Positions 1 through 11,643 of a stretch of DNA of 64,000 nt are shown here, one piece after another. Below the pieces are notes generated by a model. The model did no database searches and was not told where the DNA came from. It worked only from the letters and a program-made list of their open reading frames with translations. The stretch covers positions 211,828,997-211,892,996 of the forward strand of contig NC_081406.1 in the NCBI RefSeq assembly GCF_030272615.1. Direction: 5' to 3'. The stretch's first letter is position 1, and each line of letters opens with the position of its first letter. The translations under genes and the position numbers were made by a program. Origin of the DNA: Cryptomeria japonica. Lineage: Eukaryota; Streptophyta; Pinopsida; Cupressales; Cupressaceae.

Positions 1-960
1 TTGAGTTAGCCCTATTCATGTAGATATTGTCCAAATAAATCACTACATCTATTCTTAACACTCAATTTTTTTTTCTTAAATACATTAGCCAAACTAAAAT
101 TCCATATTAACATAAATTCATCATCCACCCACCTATAGCTTCATGAAGTATTGAAAAAAGAAACAATCTAAAAGATGCAATAGAAACCTCAAAGTGATGC
201 AATCATCTATGAATAGAATGAGATTCTTCCTCTTTTAACTAAAGGGGTTAGAATTACTTAATGATAAGGTAATAAAGGATAATACATATCACTTTCTAAT
301 TATTTCTTATTTCCATTCATATGCCCTTATATACCAATATACATTTATAGATTATGGGTGTAGACACTAAAAACAACTTCCACACTCAAACATAACATTT
401 AACATCATCAAACTTTCATCAATTTGCATTATTAATCTACATTACATCTTCACTAATTATTCAAAAAAAGAATTGTTTAATCAATTGATCATCTTTTCTC
501 TAATGGTTAATTAAATAAATCCTTTTTTTAATTAAATAAATAAATGTCCATCAATTAGTTAAATTATAATTAATTAATCAATCTATTGTAACCTTCTTCT
601 AACTATTTTACTAAATAACACATGTTTCTTTGATTAATTAGGATATACCACATTCCTCTAGTTTCCTCCAAAATAAAATTAAGTAAAACATTTCCATCCA
701 ATAAAATACAAAATAAATAATGTTTTAATCTTCACCATCCATTCTTGTATCCAACCATCTCTGTGTGCTTCAATTTCACATATCTCCACACTCTTCCACA
801 TGTGTGAATCCTTTGCATACTCAAATATTCATCCTCCACTCCAAGATTCAATACTTATCATTCACTTCAAATCTCCTACACCTCAACATGCTTGAATATC
901 CAAGGTCCATGGATTTTTAGATAGTATCTACCCTCCATTTCCTCCATTGCCAATGGGTCT
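1..960. repeat. R1 long AT-rich repeat, partial copy 1
   Basis: Non-coding AT-rich DNA that aligns by eye with 2222-3030 in the same orientation. Shared blocks include the opening TAGCCCTATTCATGTAGATA-like stretch, a CACCTATAGCTTCAT block and an ACTAAAGGGGTTAGAA block. Only the right-hand part of the R1 unit is inside the window. No ORF of interest is present. The nature of R1 is unknown: no terminal repeats or coding domains are visible. Confidence 0.6.
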
Positions 961-1369
961 TGCAAATTTTAATAATGGGCAAACTTTTTAAATTTTTAAA
1001 TTTTTGTCATTTTAATTATTAATTTATTTTCATCGACGAATGATAAACTTACAATTATATAGTTAAATTTAAAATACCATTGGCAAGAATTTAGAAAAAT
1101 ATAGATGAATGATGTAGTAGCAAAATTTTAAGAAGTGGCTAAGAGTAATTTTCAGCCTAACCCTAAAGACACCCACTTAAATTTAAAATCTAAAATAGTA
1201 AAGACTCCTATTTTATTACACAAGATTCTATTTTTTTCAACAAAATAATTTTATCTTGTAAGGACTCCATGAAATATCTTTTTAAAATTGATCACCTCAT
1301 TCAAAGAAAGAGTTGCATAGTATTAGTTAGTGATCTTTGATATAAAGATGTGTGATCTTATCATATGAC
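961..1369. other. AT-rich spacer, nothing recognised
   Basis: Low-complexity AT-rich sequence between two R1 copies. No gene, terminal repeat or RNA gene was seen. Confidence 0.4.
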
Positions 1370-3030
1370 TTATGCCAGAGAAAAGCATGACAACTTGATC
1401 AAGTGAACTCTTTGGACAATCAGAACAAGTTTTTAGGGATCCAAAAAATTATGAGTTAAAATATTGGTCATGAATGACAACCATTGGTTTAGTTGTAAGG
1501 CTATGTGGTAGTATCTAATGGATTTTCAAATGTTGAATTTGAAAGATGATGAAAAATGTCAATTCTTGATCAAAGAATCAACCAAAGATTTGATTTTTTT
1601 TTTAGGAATAGAAGTAATTGGATGTATAATTAAATTTTAAAAATGGATGAAAGAAAAGATAATTTGTTCACGTTTTCAAGGACTAGTGGCATTAGCTCAA
1701 TTAGTAAGTTCATATATTGGATGAAGAAAATAACTATGCCTTTCATCATTAATTAAAATAGTTGATATCATTTTGCACCCAATCAAAGTCCACCTAACTT
1801 CCTTAAAAAAACATATATGAAAGTGAATTTGGAAAAGACAAATGATAACCTCCAAGCACAAAAACTATACAAGTAAAAACAATTGTTAGAAGGAATATGA
1901 ATAATTAAGATTGTTTGCTAAGAATTATTAACATACTTACACGAGTAAATATTGATAATTGTATCTAGGTTTATGAGTATAAGGAGGATTTGAAGAATAT
2001 TAATGTGATTGACTTTTCCAATTCTTTACACCCACTTTAATATTTGGTAGATTAGAGTTATCTCCCTCATCTAACCATGCTATACTATTCCTTATGTAAG
2101 TTATTTTACCTCTCCTAATCATTACATGATAGTCCTTTTAATAATCACTAATTTCTAATAATCTCATAATAATGTTTCCTTGACTTATTCCTTCCTCTAA
2201 CCATTCTCTAATATTTCTTCTTCAAGTAAGCCCTAGTCATGTAGATATTCTCCATATAAATCACCCCATCTCTTCTTATTACTCTTAAAAAACTCCTTGA
2301 ATACATTAGTCAAACTATATTTCCACACTAATATAAATTTGAACATCTATCCACCTATAGCTTCATAAAGTACTAAAAAAAAAACTCTAAAAGATGTAAT
2401 AGAAATCTCAAAGTGATTCAATTGTCTATGAACAGCGTGATATGTTTCCTCCTTTCAACTAAAGGGGTTAGAAGTACCTATTTATAAGATAATGAAGTAA
2501 AGACAAAAAATTCTAATTATTTCTTATTTCTATTCATATGTTCCCATTCCAATATAAATTTATACATAATGGATGTGCACACCTAGAAACTAGCTTCCAC
2601 ATGAAAACCTAATATTATCAAACTTCCATTAATTTGAATCTTAATCTTACATTACATCTTCACTAATTATAACAAAAAAATGTTTAATCAATTGAGTGAT
2701 CTTTGCTCTAATGGTTATATAAATAAATTATATAATTAATTAATTTCCATTCATTAGCTAAATAATTAGTTAATCTACTGTAACCTTAGACTTCTAACAA
2801 TTTAATTAAATAAGACATTCTATTTAATTAGCTAGGATAATCTACATCCCTCTAATTTCTTCCAAAAACAAGACTAAGTAAAGCATTTCTTTCCACTAAA
2901 ATCCAAAATAAAACATATTTTAATCTTCACAATCCATTCCTGGATCCAATATCTCCTACACCTGAACATGCTTATATCTCTAAGCTCAATGTATTTTTAG
3001 ATAATTTGTACCCTTCATTTCCTCATTTCA
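1370..3030. repeat. R1 long AT-rich repeat, copy 2
   Basis: The left half, starting around the AAAAGCATGACAACTTGATC block, matches 54830-55450 and 58437-59150. The right half, from about 2222, matches 1-960 and 55450-56020. The spacing of equivalent blocks in copies 1 and 2 is about 2.2 kb, so the two look like a diverged direct tandem pair. No protein-coding content is visible. Boundaries are estimates made by eye. Confidence 0.55.
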
Positions 3031-3994
3031 TCTTTTTTCTTTTGTTTATCACTTGGAAAGCTGGCAAAATGTTGCAAACTAATCCTCACCATTGACCTCT
3101 TAAACAATCCTAACCTCCATCCTCATGGACACAAGTTTATTTAAGAAACCTCCTCCAAAGAGTAAAAAAGACCATATTCATACACAAGTACATGCTACTC
3201 AATTTAGAATTTTATAGCAAAAGAGAAACCAACAGATTTCATAACATTGCAACTATATATAATGGAGTAAGATCCCAAGATACATCAAAGTTTAGCTTGT
3301 GCTTTATGTTATTTGTACATCTTGTTTAATGCTTTCATTTTTCTCTAAATTAAGGCGTACTTTTAATTTGGATTGAATTTTTGTCTTTAATGTATAAAAT
3401 CAATTAGTTTGTTTAAATTTAGCATCCACATTTATAGCATGTTGTGTGACACATGATTTCCAATATTAATTTATATTTTGGAATGGATTGAATTAGATTT
3501 TCTTGGATTTTTTCATTACCTCTTCATGTTTCAATCATTGTGTCACTATTATTATCCTATGACAAAAATAATAAATAAATAAAAGCTTATAAATTCATCT
3601 TCAATAAAATCTGATTTAACTTTCTAGATTCTCATCACATCTACAAATTCATATAATCTCCCTACCATATTAGGATTTCCTTCTCCACCAAATACTAGTT
3701 GATATTTTGTGAGGCATTCTAAACATTGTTCAAACTTAAATCTATTGCCATAGCAAGTAATAGGTTACAAACCTACATGTGTCAGTTACACTAATGGTTA
3801 TTGACTCAAATAAATCACTCTTGAAAGAACTATAAGAACTAGAACATTTTTTAATACAAAGTAACATAGTGCTAATGTGAGCAATCTAAGTAATACCAAA
3901 TGAAGCAACTTAATCTCATATTAACAAGAATCATGAAAACAAATAGGGAATGCATATTCCATAGAAATTCCAAGAATTGCAAAATAATTACAAC
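3031..3994. other. AT-rich spacer, nothing recognised
   Basis: About 960 bp of AT-rich sequence without a convincing ORF, repeat structure or RNA gene. Confidence 0.4.
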
Positions 3995-4202
3995 GTATTG
4001 CATCCCTAAAATTCTTCTTCTATATTTAAAAACATCACAATGCCTTGTTTTACAAGTACTATTCTACAATAACTAATCGTGCATCCCTAAAACTCTTCTT
4101 CTATATTTGAAAAAAATACAATACCTTCTTTTACGAATACTATTCTACGGTAACCAGCCATGCATCTCTAAAAGTCTTCTTCTACATTTGAAAGAATTAC
4201 AA
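3995..4202. repeat. 81-bp minisatellite, left part
   Basis: Tandem units with a conserved GCATCYCTAAAA core at 4000, 4081 and 4162, giving a period of about 81 bp. Each unit also has a TACTATTCTAC block and a TCTTCTTCTATATTTGAAA-like block. The array continues at 54040 on the far side of the copia-1 insertion. The 41 bases from the last core to the insertion plus the 40 bases after it make exactly one 81-bp period. The last five bases, TACAA at 4198-4202, are the target site duplication of copia-1. Confidence 0.85.
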
Positions 4203-5673
4203 TATTGGCATGATTGGCATAACTGATGTAGATGAAGAATGATGACTGAACCGGTAAAAGACTGTTGGTGATGATATTGTGATGAAGAGATTGAGTTTGC
4301 ATGATTGGATGACTTTGATTAGTTATTGGTGTTGTCATTGATGGCAACTAATGTTTACTATGTTTTTTTTGTCATCTATATCTTTTTGGTCTATTGAAAA
4401 TTTCTTACCGGTAATAAAACAGGAAATTGGGAATTAGGACCTTAACCTGTAAACAAGGAAATGTTTTGATTGGATCTGACGATTAGTGATGATTAAAGTT
4501 TTGCGGTTTGGAATATGAGTTTGTATCATTGTAATATGTATATGACCAGAACCGCATCATGTTTATGATTTCTCATATATTTTTGCTAGGGTTTAAGAAG
4601 GGTTTAAGGACTGGCAAAGAATTATCTTAACTGGTAATGATTTTTGGTTTTGCGATGATAAACATCAAGTTCAAATGTTGGAGATGACATGGCACAACCC
4701 ATGTGCAAATTTGAATTGCTGTTTTGGCACATTTGAGGATGAAATTTCTTGGGAAATGAAGCATTTAGAAGAGTGTTCTAAGGGTTTGACTTTGTATCAG
4801 ATCGAGTTGTTGTGATGAGTTACAAGCACTCAACAGTTGATATTGTCTTAAAAAATATTGTAATGATCTGTATGATGATCTATATTGTAAAATCTTGATA
4901 AATCTAGGGTTTAGTTTTTGACTTAGTTGTAAAAGTAATTTATGTTGGTATAGTTGATGTTTGGAGTGTCTATGGTTTTTGAGAAGAGTGTGAAGCCGGA
5001 CCAGAGTATGAGAGATCTACCAGAGTGTTTTAGATTTAGAGCATAATTGGATTTCATTAATCAAGAAGTTAAGTGCTATACCCAGATCATTCACTGTTGT
5101 TCCCTAGCAGTTGCAACAGTCAAAATCCCTTAATAGGGTAGGTCCTAATAGGCCTTACATTGTAAATCCCCTAATAGGGTGACTCAACATCCAAGTTCTA
5201 AATCCTCTTGCGAGGTTGATCCTAACAGGTCAAAGCTCCTAATAGGGCTCATCATATAAATCCCTTAATCGGGTGACTCTTAATAGGGCATCTTTGTAAG
5301 CTCCTAACCAGGCTAGGCTCCTAACAAGGCGCATTCCAAAAGGGTGCAAAATTCTTGTGGGTACCAATTCCCACCGTGGTTTTTCCCTATTTGGGTTTCC
5401 ACATGAAAAACATGGTGTTCATATGGTGAATTTTTTTGATGTATTGTTATGATCTAATTTTAGTTTATGCATGGTTAATGAACACTTAATGAATAGAAAT
5501 GATATATCAGTTTAAGCAAATGATTATTAGCAGATATCGGTACTGGTAAATGATTCTATTGTTGGCTTATGTTTGATTTGGTGAATGTTTGATAAGTTTA
5601 AGTTTTTCAAGTGGTGTTAGTACTGATGCACCCTCACCCCTCTCAATATTAACTGAATCCTCTTAGATTAACA
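4203..5673 (+). repeat. copia-1 5' LTR
   Basis: Direct repeat of 51329-54034. Both copies share the TTGGCATGATTG start region and the AGATTAACA end. The LTR holds several ACCGGTAA-like words (for example near 4250, 4409 and 5540). It also holds a run of CCTAATAGGG-like decamers at about 5095-5345. A block of about 1.2 kb present in the 3' LTR is absent here because it is a later insertion. Confidence 0.88.
5095..5345. repeat. iterated CCTAATAGGG-type motif in copia-1 LTR
   Basis: About ten imperfect copies of a near-palindromic decamer (TCCTAATAGGG, CCTTAATCGGG, TCCTAACAGG and variants) spaced 15-35 bp apart. The same cluster is in the 3' LTR at about 53465-53700. The variants differ mostly by transitions. 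Function is unknown. Confidence 0.7.
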
Positions 5674-5675
5674 AT

Positions 5676-5687
5676 TGGTATAAGAGT
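5676..5687 (+). other. copia-1 primer binding site
   Basis: TGGTATAAGAGT lies two bases after the LTR end. It differs at two positions from TGGTATCAGAGC, the complement of the initiator-methionine tRNA 3' end used by most plant copia elements. Confidence 0.8.
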
Positions 5688-5784
5688 GTTGGTCCTCTAT
5701 GTGCAAAAATCTTAATAGCTTGAGGAAAAGATCCTAAAGAAAGATGATGAAGAAGGAGGGTCCTAAGTTTACCAAGGACAACTA

Positions 5785-6590
5785 ATGGATATGGAAAGAC
5801 CGAATGAAGATAATATTAAAGGATTGGGTTCACAGTATTGGAAACAAGTGGTAAACAAGTATGAAGTTCCTGGTACCAGCCCCTTGACACTGGATGAACT
5901 TAAAGAACAACAAGAAAACATCGAGGCACTTGAAGCAATTGTAAGTACTTTATCTGATTTTGAGTATATAGATGTTCATGGATTAGAGACTGCATTTGAG
6001 GTATGGGAGAAACTAGATTTGATTTATGGAGGTGATGAACATGTACAAAGAACCAAGGAAGAAAGTTTAAGAGTTAAAATTGATGACATGAAAATGGTTG
6101 AAGGTGAGAACATTGCACAATATGGTCAAAGGATTAAAGAAGTTGTAGGTAGTATTAAGAGTGCTAGAGGTAAGATTGATGATGATATTGTTGTTAGTAA
6201 AATGCTTATAACTCTCCTACCATAGTATGCTATTAGAGTTTCTGCAATTCAAGAACTGAGATCTATTTCTAAAGATAAAGTCACTGTTGATTCTCTTATT
6301 GGAAAGTTGACTGCATTTGAGTTAAACAACTTTGATAATAGTGTTTCAAAACTGTCTGAATCTACTTTTAAAGCTTCTGTAACTGGTACATTTGTGAGGA
6401 AAGGAAAGGATATTTGTCATGACTGCAGGTCTAGTCATGGTGGTAGCAGAGGTGATGGTGATGAAGAAGATCATCTGATGGAACTTGAAGCATTATTGGC
6501 TAAAATATTCCCTAGAGGCACCGGTAAGTATAAAGGTAAATTATCCTTGAAGTGTTTCTCTTGCAATAAAATTGGACACAGTTGCTAATT
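5785..6590 (+). pseudogene. gag: copia-1 gag (nucleocapsid/capsid), broken
   Basis: Encodes the structural Gag of a Ty1/copia element. The first segment, to a TAG at 6223, has the hydrophobic and charged pattern of the UBN2-type copia gag. The same frame reopens and runs to a CCHC zinc knuckle that begins CFSCNKIGH near 6553. The knuckle is cut by a small frameshift at about 6578, and its last cysteine (VANC) lies in the frame used downstream. In a working element this protein packages the RNA; here one in-frame stop and one frameshift disable it. The ATG at 5785 is 112 bp after the primer site, a normal leader length. Confidence 0.85.
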
Positions 6591-7165
6591 GTCCTAACAC
6601 TGATAGGAAAGAGAAGTTTAATAAATTCAAAGGAAAAAGAAAGAAACAATGCTATGTTACAGTTGATGAAGGAGTATCTGATGAAGAATCAAAAGAAGAT
6701 GACAATGAGGATATAGTGTTTGTTGTTGTAAAGGAAGATTTGACTGATGAAAATGCATTGATGTCTCACATGGATAGGAGTAATGAATGGATAATAGATA
6801 GTGGTTGCTCACACCACATGATCGATGATAGAAAAAAGTTCTTATCACTTGAAAAATTTGATGGAGGTGTAGTAAGGTTTGGTAACAACTCACCCTACAT
6901 GGTAAAAGGTAAAGGATCAATTTCATTAAATGAAAAGAGTAATGCAGATGATGTCTTTTGGGTTGATGGATTAAAACATAACCTTTTGAGTGTTGGTCAA
7001 TTAAATGATAATGGATATCTTCTAGAGTTTAAAAGTGGAGTGTGTAGGATTCTTGGAAGTAATGGAGAATTGATTGCTATGGGAAAGCAGACAAGAGGTA
7101 ATCTTTTTCATCTGAATACTAATATGAACAGTTGTTTGGTGGCAAAGATTGAAGATAGTTGGTAA
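6572..7165 (+). pseudogene. pol: copia-1 protease and start of integrase region
   Basis: Aspartic protease of the copia polyprotein. WIIDSGCSHHM near 6788 carries the catalytic Asp-Ser-Gly, and the LLSVGQL block typical of plant copia elements follows. The reading frame is +1 relative to gag because of the frameshift in the zinc knuckle. It ends at a TAA (7163), right before the WHRRFCH segment that begins the integrase zinc-binding region. Confidence 0.85.
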
Positions 7166-8131
7166 TGGCATAGGAGATTTTGTCATGTGAATTTTGACAA
7201 TTTGATAAAGGTTAGTAAATCAAGTATTGTGAGAGGTTTGCCCCAACTGTGAGATGGGTAATATGACTTCTATATCTTTCAAGAGTAAGTCTTTCTCTTC
7301 AGAGAATATCTTTGATTTAGTTCATACTAATCTTTGTGGTCCTATGAGGACTAAGAGCTATTATGGTGATAGATACTTCATGATTTTCATTGATGGTTTT
7401 TCTAAGATGATGTGGCTAACTATTCTAAGAGAAAAGTCTGAGGCATTTAGTAAATTCAAAGCATTCAAAGCTACTGGGAAGAATTTAAAATGTTTGAGAT
7501 ATGACCAGGGAGGTGAATTTACTTATGATGAATTTGTGAAGTTCTATGATGAATAGGGAATTAAAAGGTAGATTTCAGTTCCTATAACTCCACAACTGAA
7601 TGGGATAGTAGAGAGAATGAATAGAACAATTGTTGAAGCTGCTAGAACCATGTTAATTCAAGGTGAAGTACCAAAAATGTTTTGGAGAGAAGCAGTTAAT
7701 ATTGTTGTTTACACTTTAAACTAGGTACTTGTCAAGAGAGGTAACAACAAAACACCTTAAGAACTCTGGCATGGCAAGAATCCTAATGTAAGTTACTTTA
7801 AAAAAATTTGGGAGTAGATGTTTCATTAAATGTGATGATTTCACTGGAAAACTTGATGCAAAGTGTGATGAAGGTATTTTTCTTGGTTACTCTACAAAGA
7901 GTAAGGCTTTCAAATGTTATAACAAGAGAACTAAGAAGATCATTAAGAGTGTAAATGTGAAGATAGATGAACTCTCTGAGAAATCTTATGAGACTAGCAA
8001 ATTGAAACTTCAAAAAGATGAAGAAAAACTTGTGTTTGTTGAACCAGAAATGCAAAAGAATGATGAGCAAGAAGATGCAAAAATAGGTGCTCAACCGATA
8101 AATGAAGAAAGAGATGAAGAATATGAAGCAT
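7166..8131 (+). pseudogene. pol: copia-1 integrase, broken
   Basis: Catalyses insertion of element cDNA in a working copia. The HHCC zinc region starts at 7169 (HRRFCH), but a frameshift and an apparent small deletion near 7245 remove part of its cysteine half. In the core, the first catalytic position reads HTNLCGP, Asn where Asp is expected. The second Asp (RYDQGGEF, near 7497) and the Glu (NGIVERMNRT, near 7600) are present. Stops follow at 7554, 7569, 7723 and 7758, mostly at positions where CAG or CAA is the expected codon. The rest is the variable C-terminal tail to 8131. Confidence 0.85.
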
Positions 8132-8193
8132 AAGGCATAACAATGGAACTAGTAATACCAAGATATGTCAGACTGAATCATTTAGAAGACCAA

Positions 8194-8476
8194 ATTATTG
8201 GAGATAAAAATGTTGGTATACAAACAAGAAGGAAAATCGGAGAAAACTCATGTCTAAATTCAACTATTGAACCTAAAATAGTAAGAGGCATTGAAGGATG
8301 ATGATTGGATTAATTATAGATGAATGAGGAATTGATTATTGGAGATAAAATTGTTGGTATACAAACAAGAAGAAAAATCAAAGAAAACTCATGTCTGATT
8401 TCAACTATTGAACCTAAAACAGTAAGAGGCATTGAAGGATGATGATTGGATTAATGCTATGAATGAGGAATCAGAT
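8194..8476 (+). repeat. 141-bp tandem duplication inside copia-1 pol
   Basis: Two adjacent direct copies, 8194-8334 and 8335-8476. Each begins ATTATTGGAGATAAAA, and both contain ATACAAACAAGAAG and GCATTGAAGGATGATGATTGG. They lie between the integrase tail and the first RT block. The copies differ by several substitutions, so the duplication is not an assembly artefact of a very recent kind. Confidence 0.85.
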
Positions 8477-9283
8477 CAGATAGAGAAGAACAAGACATGG
8501 ACACTCATTCCCAGACCAGAAGAAAAGAATGTGATTGGCACTAAATGGGTCTTTAAAAAAAAGTTGAATGAAGAAGGCAAGGTTGTGAGGAATAAAGCAA
8601 GGTTGGTATGCAAAGGCTATGCACATGAAGAAGGAGAAGGTTATGTTGAAACCTTTGCACTGGTGGCAAGATTGGAAGGAGTAAGAATGTTACTTTCTTA
8701 TGCTACATTTAAAGCCTTTAAGGTCTACCAAATGGATGTTAAATCTTCTTTTCTTAATGGCATCCTTGAGGAAGAAGTATACATAGAAAAAACAGATGGA
8801 TTTGCTTTGTTTGAGGATAAAGATATGATTTGCAAGTTACATAAAGCACTGTATGGAATGAAGAAGGCATTGAGAGCATGGTATGAAAGAATCCATGCAC
8901 ACTTGATCAAGATAGGATTCCAACGTACCAGTTAGGATAGTAACATATATCTTAAGAATAATCGAGACAAGATGTTGATAGCTGAAGTTTTTGTGGATGA
9001 TATAATATTTGGTGGTGATGATGATTTGTGTATGGCTTTTTTTGATGAGATGAAGAAAGAATTTGAAATATCTCTTCTTGGTGGAATTAATTTTTTTATT
9101 GGGTTGCAGGTCCAACAATTGGATGGTGGAATATTTATCTATTAGAGTAAGTATGTTAAAGAGGTGTTGAAAACATTTGGCATGGAGGATTGTAAACCGG
9201 TTGGTACTTTGATGGTGACAGGTTGTAAATTGTCTAAAACAGATGATTCACCCTCTGTTGATGACAAGGAATATAGGTCAATG
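8432..9283 (+). pseudogene. pol: copia-1 reverse transcriptase, cut by element B
   Basis: RVT_2-type reverse transcriptase of copia elements. Visible blocks are KWVFKKKLNEEG, KARLVCKGYAHEEG, YQMDVKSSFLNG, LYGMKKALRAWYE and the catalytic FVDD at 8990-9001. Stops at 8933 and near 9145 break the frame. The sequence runs to the DDKEYRSM segment and stops at about 9283, where element B begins. It resumes at 50303 with the SRPDI segment. The roughly eight residues normally between RSM and SRPDI are missing, so about 25 bp was lost at the B junction. Confidence 0.85.
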
Positions 9284-9321
9284 ACCTGATTGTCTGAAAG
9301 AAATGTGCTCTAACGAACTAC
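9284..9321 (+). repeat. start of element B 5' LTR (uncertain)
   Basis: Thirty-eight bases between the last recognisable copia-1 codons and element A. Because A duplicated ACTAC (9317-9321 and 21990-21994), this piece must be continuous with 21995 onward, which is B's 5' LTR. It aligns poorly with the start of the 3' LTR at 49213, so the exact boundary is unresolved. Confidence 0.45.
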
Positions 9322-10981
9322 TGTGTGGGGGAAAAAGCGAGACTAGGCTAACATGTCCTAATCCTACCTTTTGACACACATTATGGAATACGAAAGAGCC
9401 TAGAGGTATCGCACAATTGGCTACTTCTTTTTGGTGAAAGAGAGAGCCACGGGCTACCTATTAGGGTTTCTATTCCTTTGTTGTAATTGAAAGGTAAGAT
9501 TATGCAAGTTCAATTCTTAACCCCAAAATGCAAGTATGAACTAATAACAAGATTGCAGAATTGAACTTAAACAATGGAAAGCTGCAAACATAAGGACAAA
9601 ACAAGAATGCAGATGCGTACCTGGAGTTGAAATCTGAGTGAAAATGTTCGGGACGGGGGCGCGGGCACCACTATCCTGATTCTATTCCTGAAACTGCACC
9701 TGAAACTGCCACTTTGCAACTTGGAAAACTATCGGAACTGCCAAAACTTGCTGTCTGTCAGGAGGACCAAGGCGCCCAGTGCCCCTGTCCCAGGGACCAG
9801 GGCGCCTAGCACCCCTATCCTGGCAGAACCAGGGCACCCCATGCCCCTGTCCTGGTCTTCTGCTCTGAAACTTGGTGTATGGTTCAGTCTTCATCTGCTT
9901 CTTTTGGATCTGCAACTTGCGGCGTCGTCTGAATCCCGAAATCTGCACTTATATCTAAAAAGGTGTTTGGGTAGCTATATAGGGTTTTGCCTTAGTCAAA
10001 CCCCCGCTTTGGTGATTTCCACCTCCACGAATAGCCAAGTTGTATTGTAAAAGTAGTGTGTGTGTAGACCTTGTGTGTGTGCAAGATCTAAAATGCAAGT
10101 AAGCAAACTAGAGTAACCTAGAAAGTAAACCCTAGTTGGTTGTAAATGACAATGTAAATGCTCCAAATCAAGATGCCAAGTGATCTAAAGCATGAATGCA
10201 AGTGACATAATGAGGCTTATGCAAAGACATGAAATCATACCCAACCCCAAGGGAGGGGTACAAGCCAATCTTCAGTCGATGATCCCTTATTGCTCTTCAA
10301 TGCCTTCAAAGCCCTAAGTGAATGAATGGATTTCATGAATGCTTGGAGGATGAATGTTGAGCGTTGCTGAAGTCTTCAAAGATCTACTCTTTCACTGCAT
10401 ATGAGGTTCCTGAAAACAAAATTTGGATCCTTTCTAATGAAGAAAGAGAGCTCTTATGTATGAAACCCTAGGTCTTAATTCCAACTTTTGGCTGACCTAG
10501 AGATTGAATATCCCACCAATTTCTTGGGGTTAAGCTTTATTTTATGATTGGATCACACTCCTAAAATTTCGAGAAAAATGTCCTGGACCGTGTGCACTCC
10601 AGGTGCCATGGTCCTGGCAACTTTTCACCAAATTTTTAGGGGCGTCGGATATGATGAGTTTTGAGAGAACCCCGAAGTTACAGGTGATTTCGAGATGTTT
10701 TGACCCTCGAAATCGAGCCCCCAAGTTCAAAAGAAGGCCTAATTAGGGTTTTTGATTAGATGATGTATTGGAGGAATAAAATGAAAAGGGGCACACTTTA
10801 ATGAAAGGGCCTGACTTTATGATGTGGAGGATGATGAAATAGGACCTTAGACCTAATTAATTTGATTAATTAAGTGCTAAAGGGGAAATGCAATGCAAAA
10901 TGCAAACCGCACCAAGGCAGATGCTAAACTAGATGTGAAATTGTACTGCTTTAGCAAGTGCGTACAATTTATGATGCTACA
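9322..10981 (-). repeat. element A 3' LTR
   Basis: Begins TGTGTGGGGG and ends GATGCTACA on the + strand. It is the same length as the partner at 20330-21989. A GC-rich block with repeated CAGGGCGCC words lies at about 9650-9860, and a GGTGCCATGGTCCTGG word at about 10600. In element orientation this is the 3' LTR because the polypurine tract abuts it at 10982. Confidence 0.95.
9650..9860. repeat. GC-rich motif cluster in element A/C LTRs
   Basis: A GC-rich island in otherwise AT-rich LTR DNA, made of imperfect CAGGGCGCC...CCCCTGTCC units about 30 bp long. Equivalent clusters are at 20660-20870, 29225-29410 and 38635-38820. The words resemble the AGGGYGCCATGGTCCC repeats in intron 1 of the PMD gene of the same elements. 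Confidence 0.75.
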
Positions 10982-10996
10982 TTTAGCCCCCACTTT
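10982..10996 (-). other. element A polypurine tract
   Basis: On the - strand this reads AAAGTGGGGGCTAAA directly before the 3' LTR, a normal plus-strand priming site. Element C has the matching tract at 30540-30554. Confidence 0.85.
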
Positions 10997-11562
10997 AGTG
11001 GTCATATGATTACTACGTGCATATGCAAGCTAAAGTACAGGAAAGTAAACATTATTTGAAAAAGGATATATCCATAAGTTCGTCGAACGAAGCCCCCAGC
11101 GGTATCTACAGTACACAGTTAAGAACCGCACCCTACACAACACACGTTAGATCACAAAATCACCTAATGCTTACTAAGGAAAGTGATGAAATTTGTGAGT
11201 AGCTATATGCCCCCCTTGTTTCGGCTTGCTTATTAGGGAGGTGAAACAGGGTAGCATGTTTACTTACAACAAATTGTGTGAACGATTATTGATGAGATGT
11301 TCACTACAAAGGCTTCATCAGAGCACATTTTGGAACATCAAGGGAGTAAGGGAACGAAAATATGATTCCTACGCAACAAACGGTTTGAAAATCGCATCTA
11401 CCAAACTCAAGTTATGATGAAATGAGTGATTTTAGGGAAAATTAGGGTTTTGAAAGTAAAGGTAAAGGAGTGAAAGTATATACCTTGAAAGTGACTATTG
11501 CATTTGTCACTTTGTTGATTTTGAGTATTGTTCATTGTAGCGGAGCCCACACAACCATCATC
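10997..11562 (+). promoter_or_regulatory. conserved region upstream of element A PMD gene
   Basis: About 570 bp between the polypurine tract and the PMD start codon. It is well conserved with 30555-31120 in element C and has no coding potential of its own. It includes a GTTCGTCGAAC inverted repeat near 11078. It is the natural place for the antisense gene's promoter unless that lies in the LTR. No clear TATA element was picked out. Confidence 0.4.
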
Positions 11563-11643
11563 ATGCCTTCACGATGACCAGAGCGTCCCGCGAGGATTGA
11601 GATCATGCAACAGGCCGTGATCGACGACGAGCCACTGGACGAG
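11563..11643 (+). pseudogene. element A PMD gene, exon 1
   Basis: ATG at 11563 opens 27 codons ending in DDEPLDE at a consensus donor (GAG|GTGAGT, 11644). The length and the phase-0 end match exon 1 of element C (31121-31201). Codon 5 is TGA here, and C has TGA at the same codon, so the lesion predates the two copies or translation starts at a later ATG. The exon encodes a short charged N-terminus with no known domain. Confidence 0.65.

Noticed and set aside
5674..5690. tRNA-like sequence next to LTRs
   Set aside because: Only the 3' complement of initiator-Met tRNA is present, which is a primer binding site and not a tRNA gene.
9682..10050. Open frames on both strands within the A LTR, with similar ones in the other three LTRs
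   Set aside because: They cover the GC-rich motif cluster of the LTR, are not conserved in frame between copies, and have no domain.
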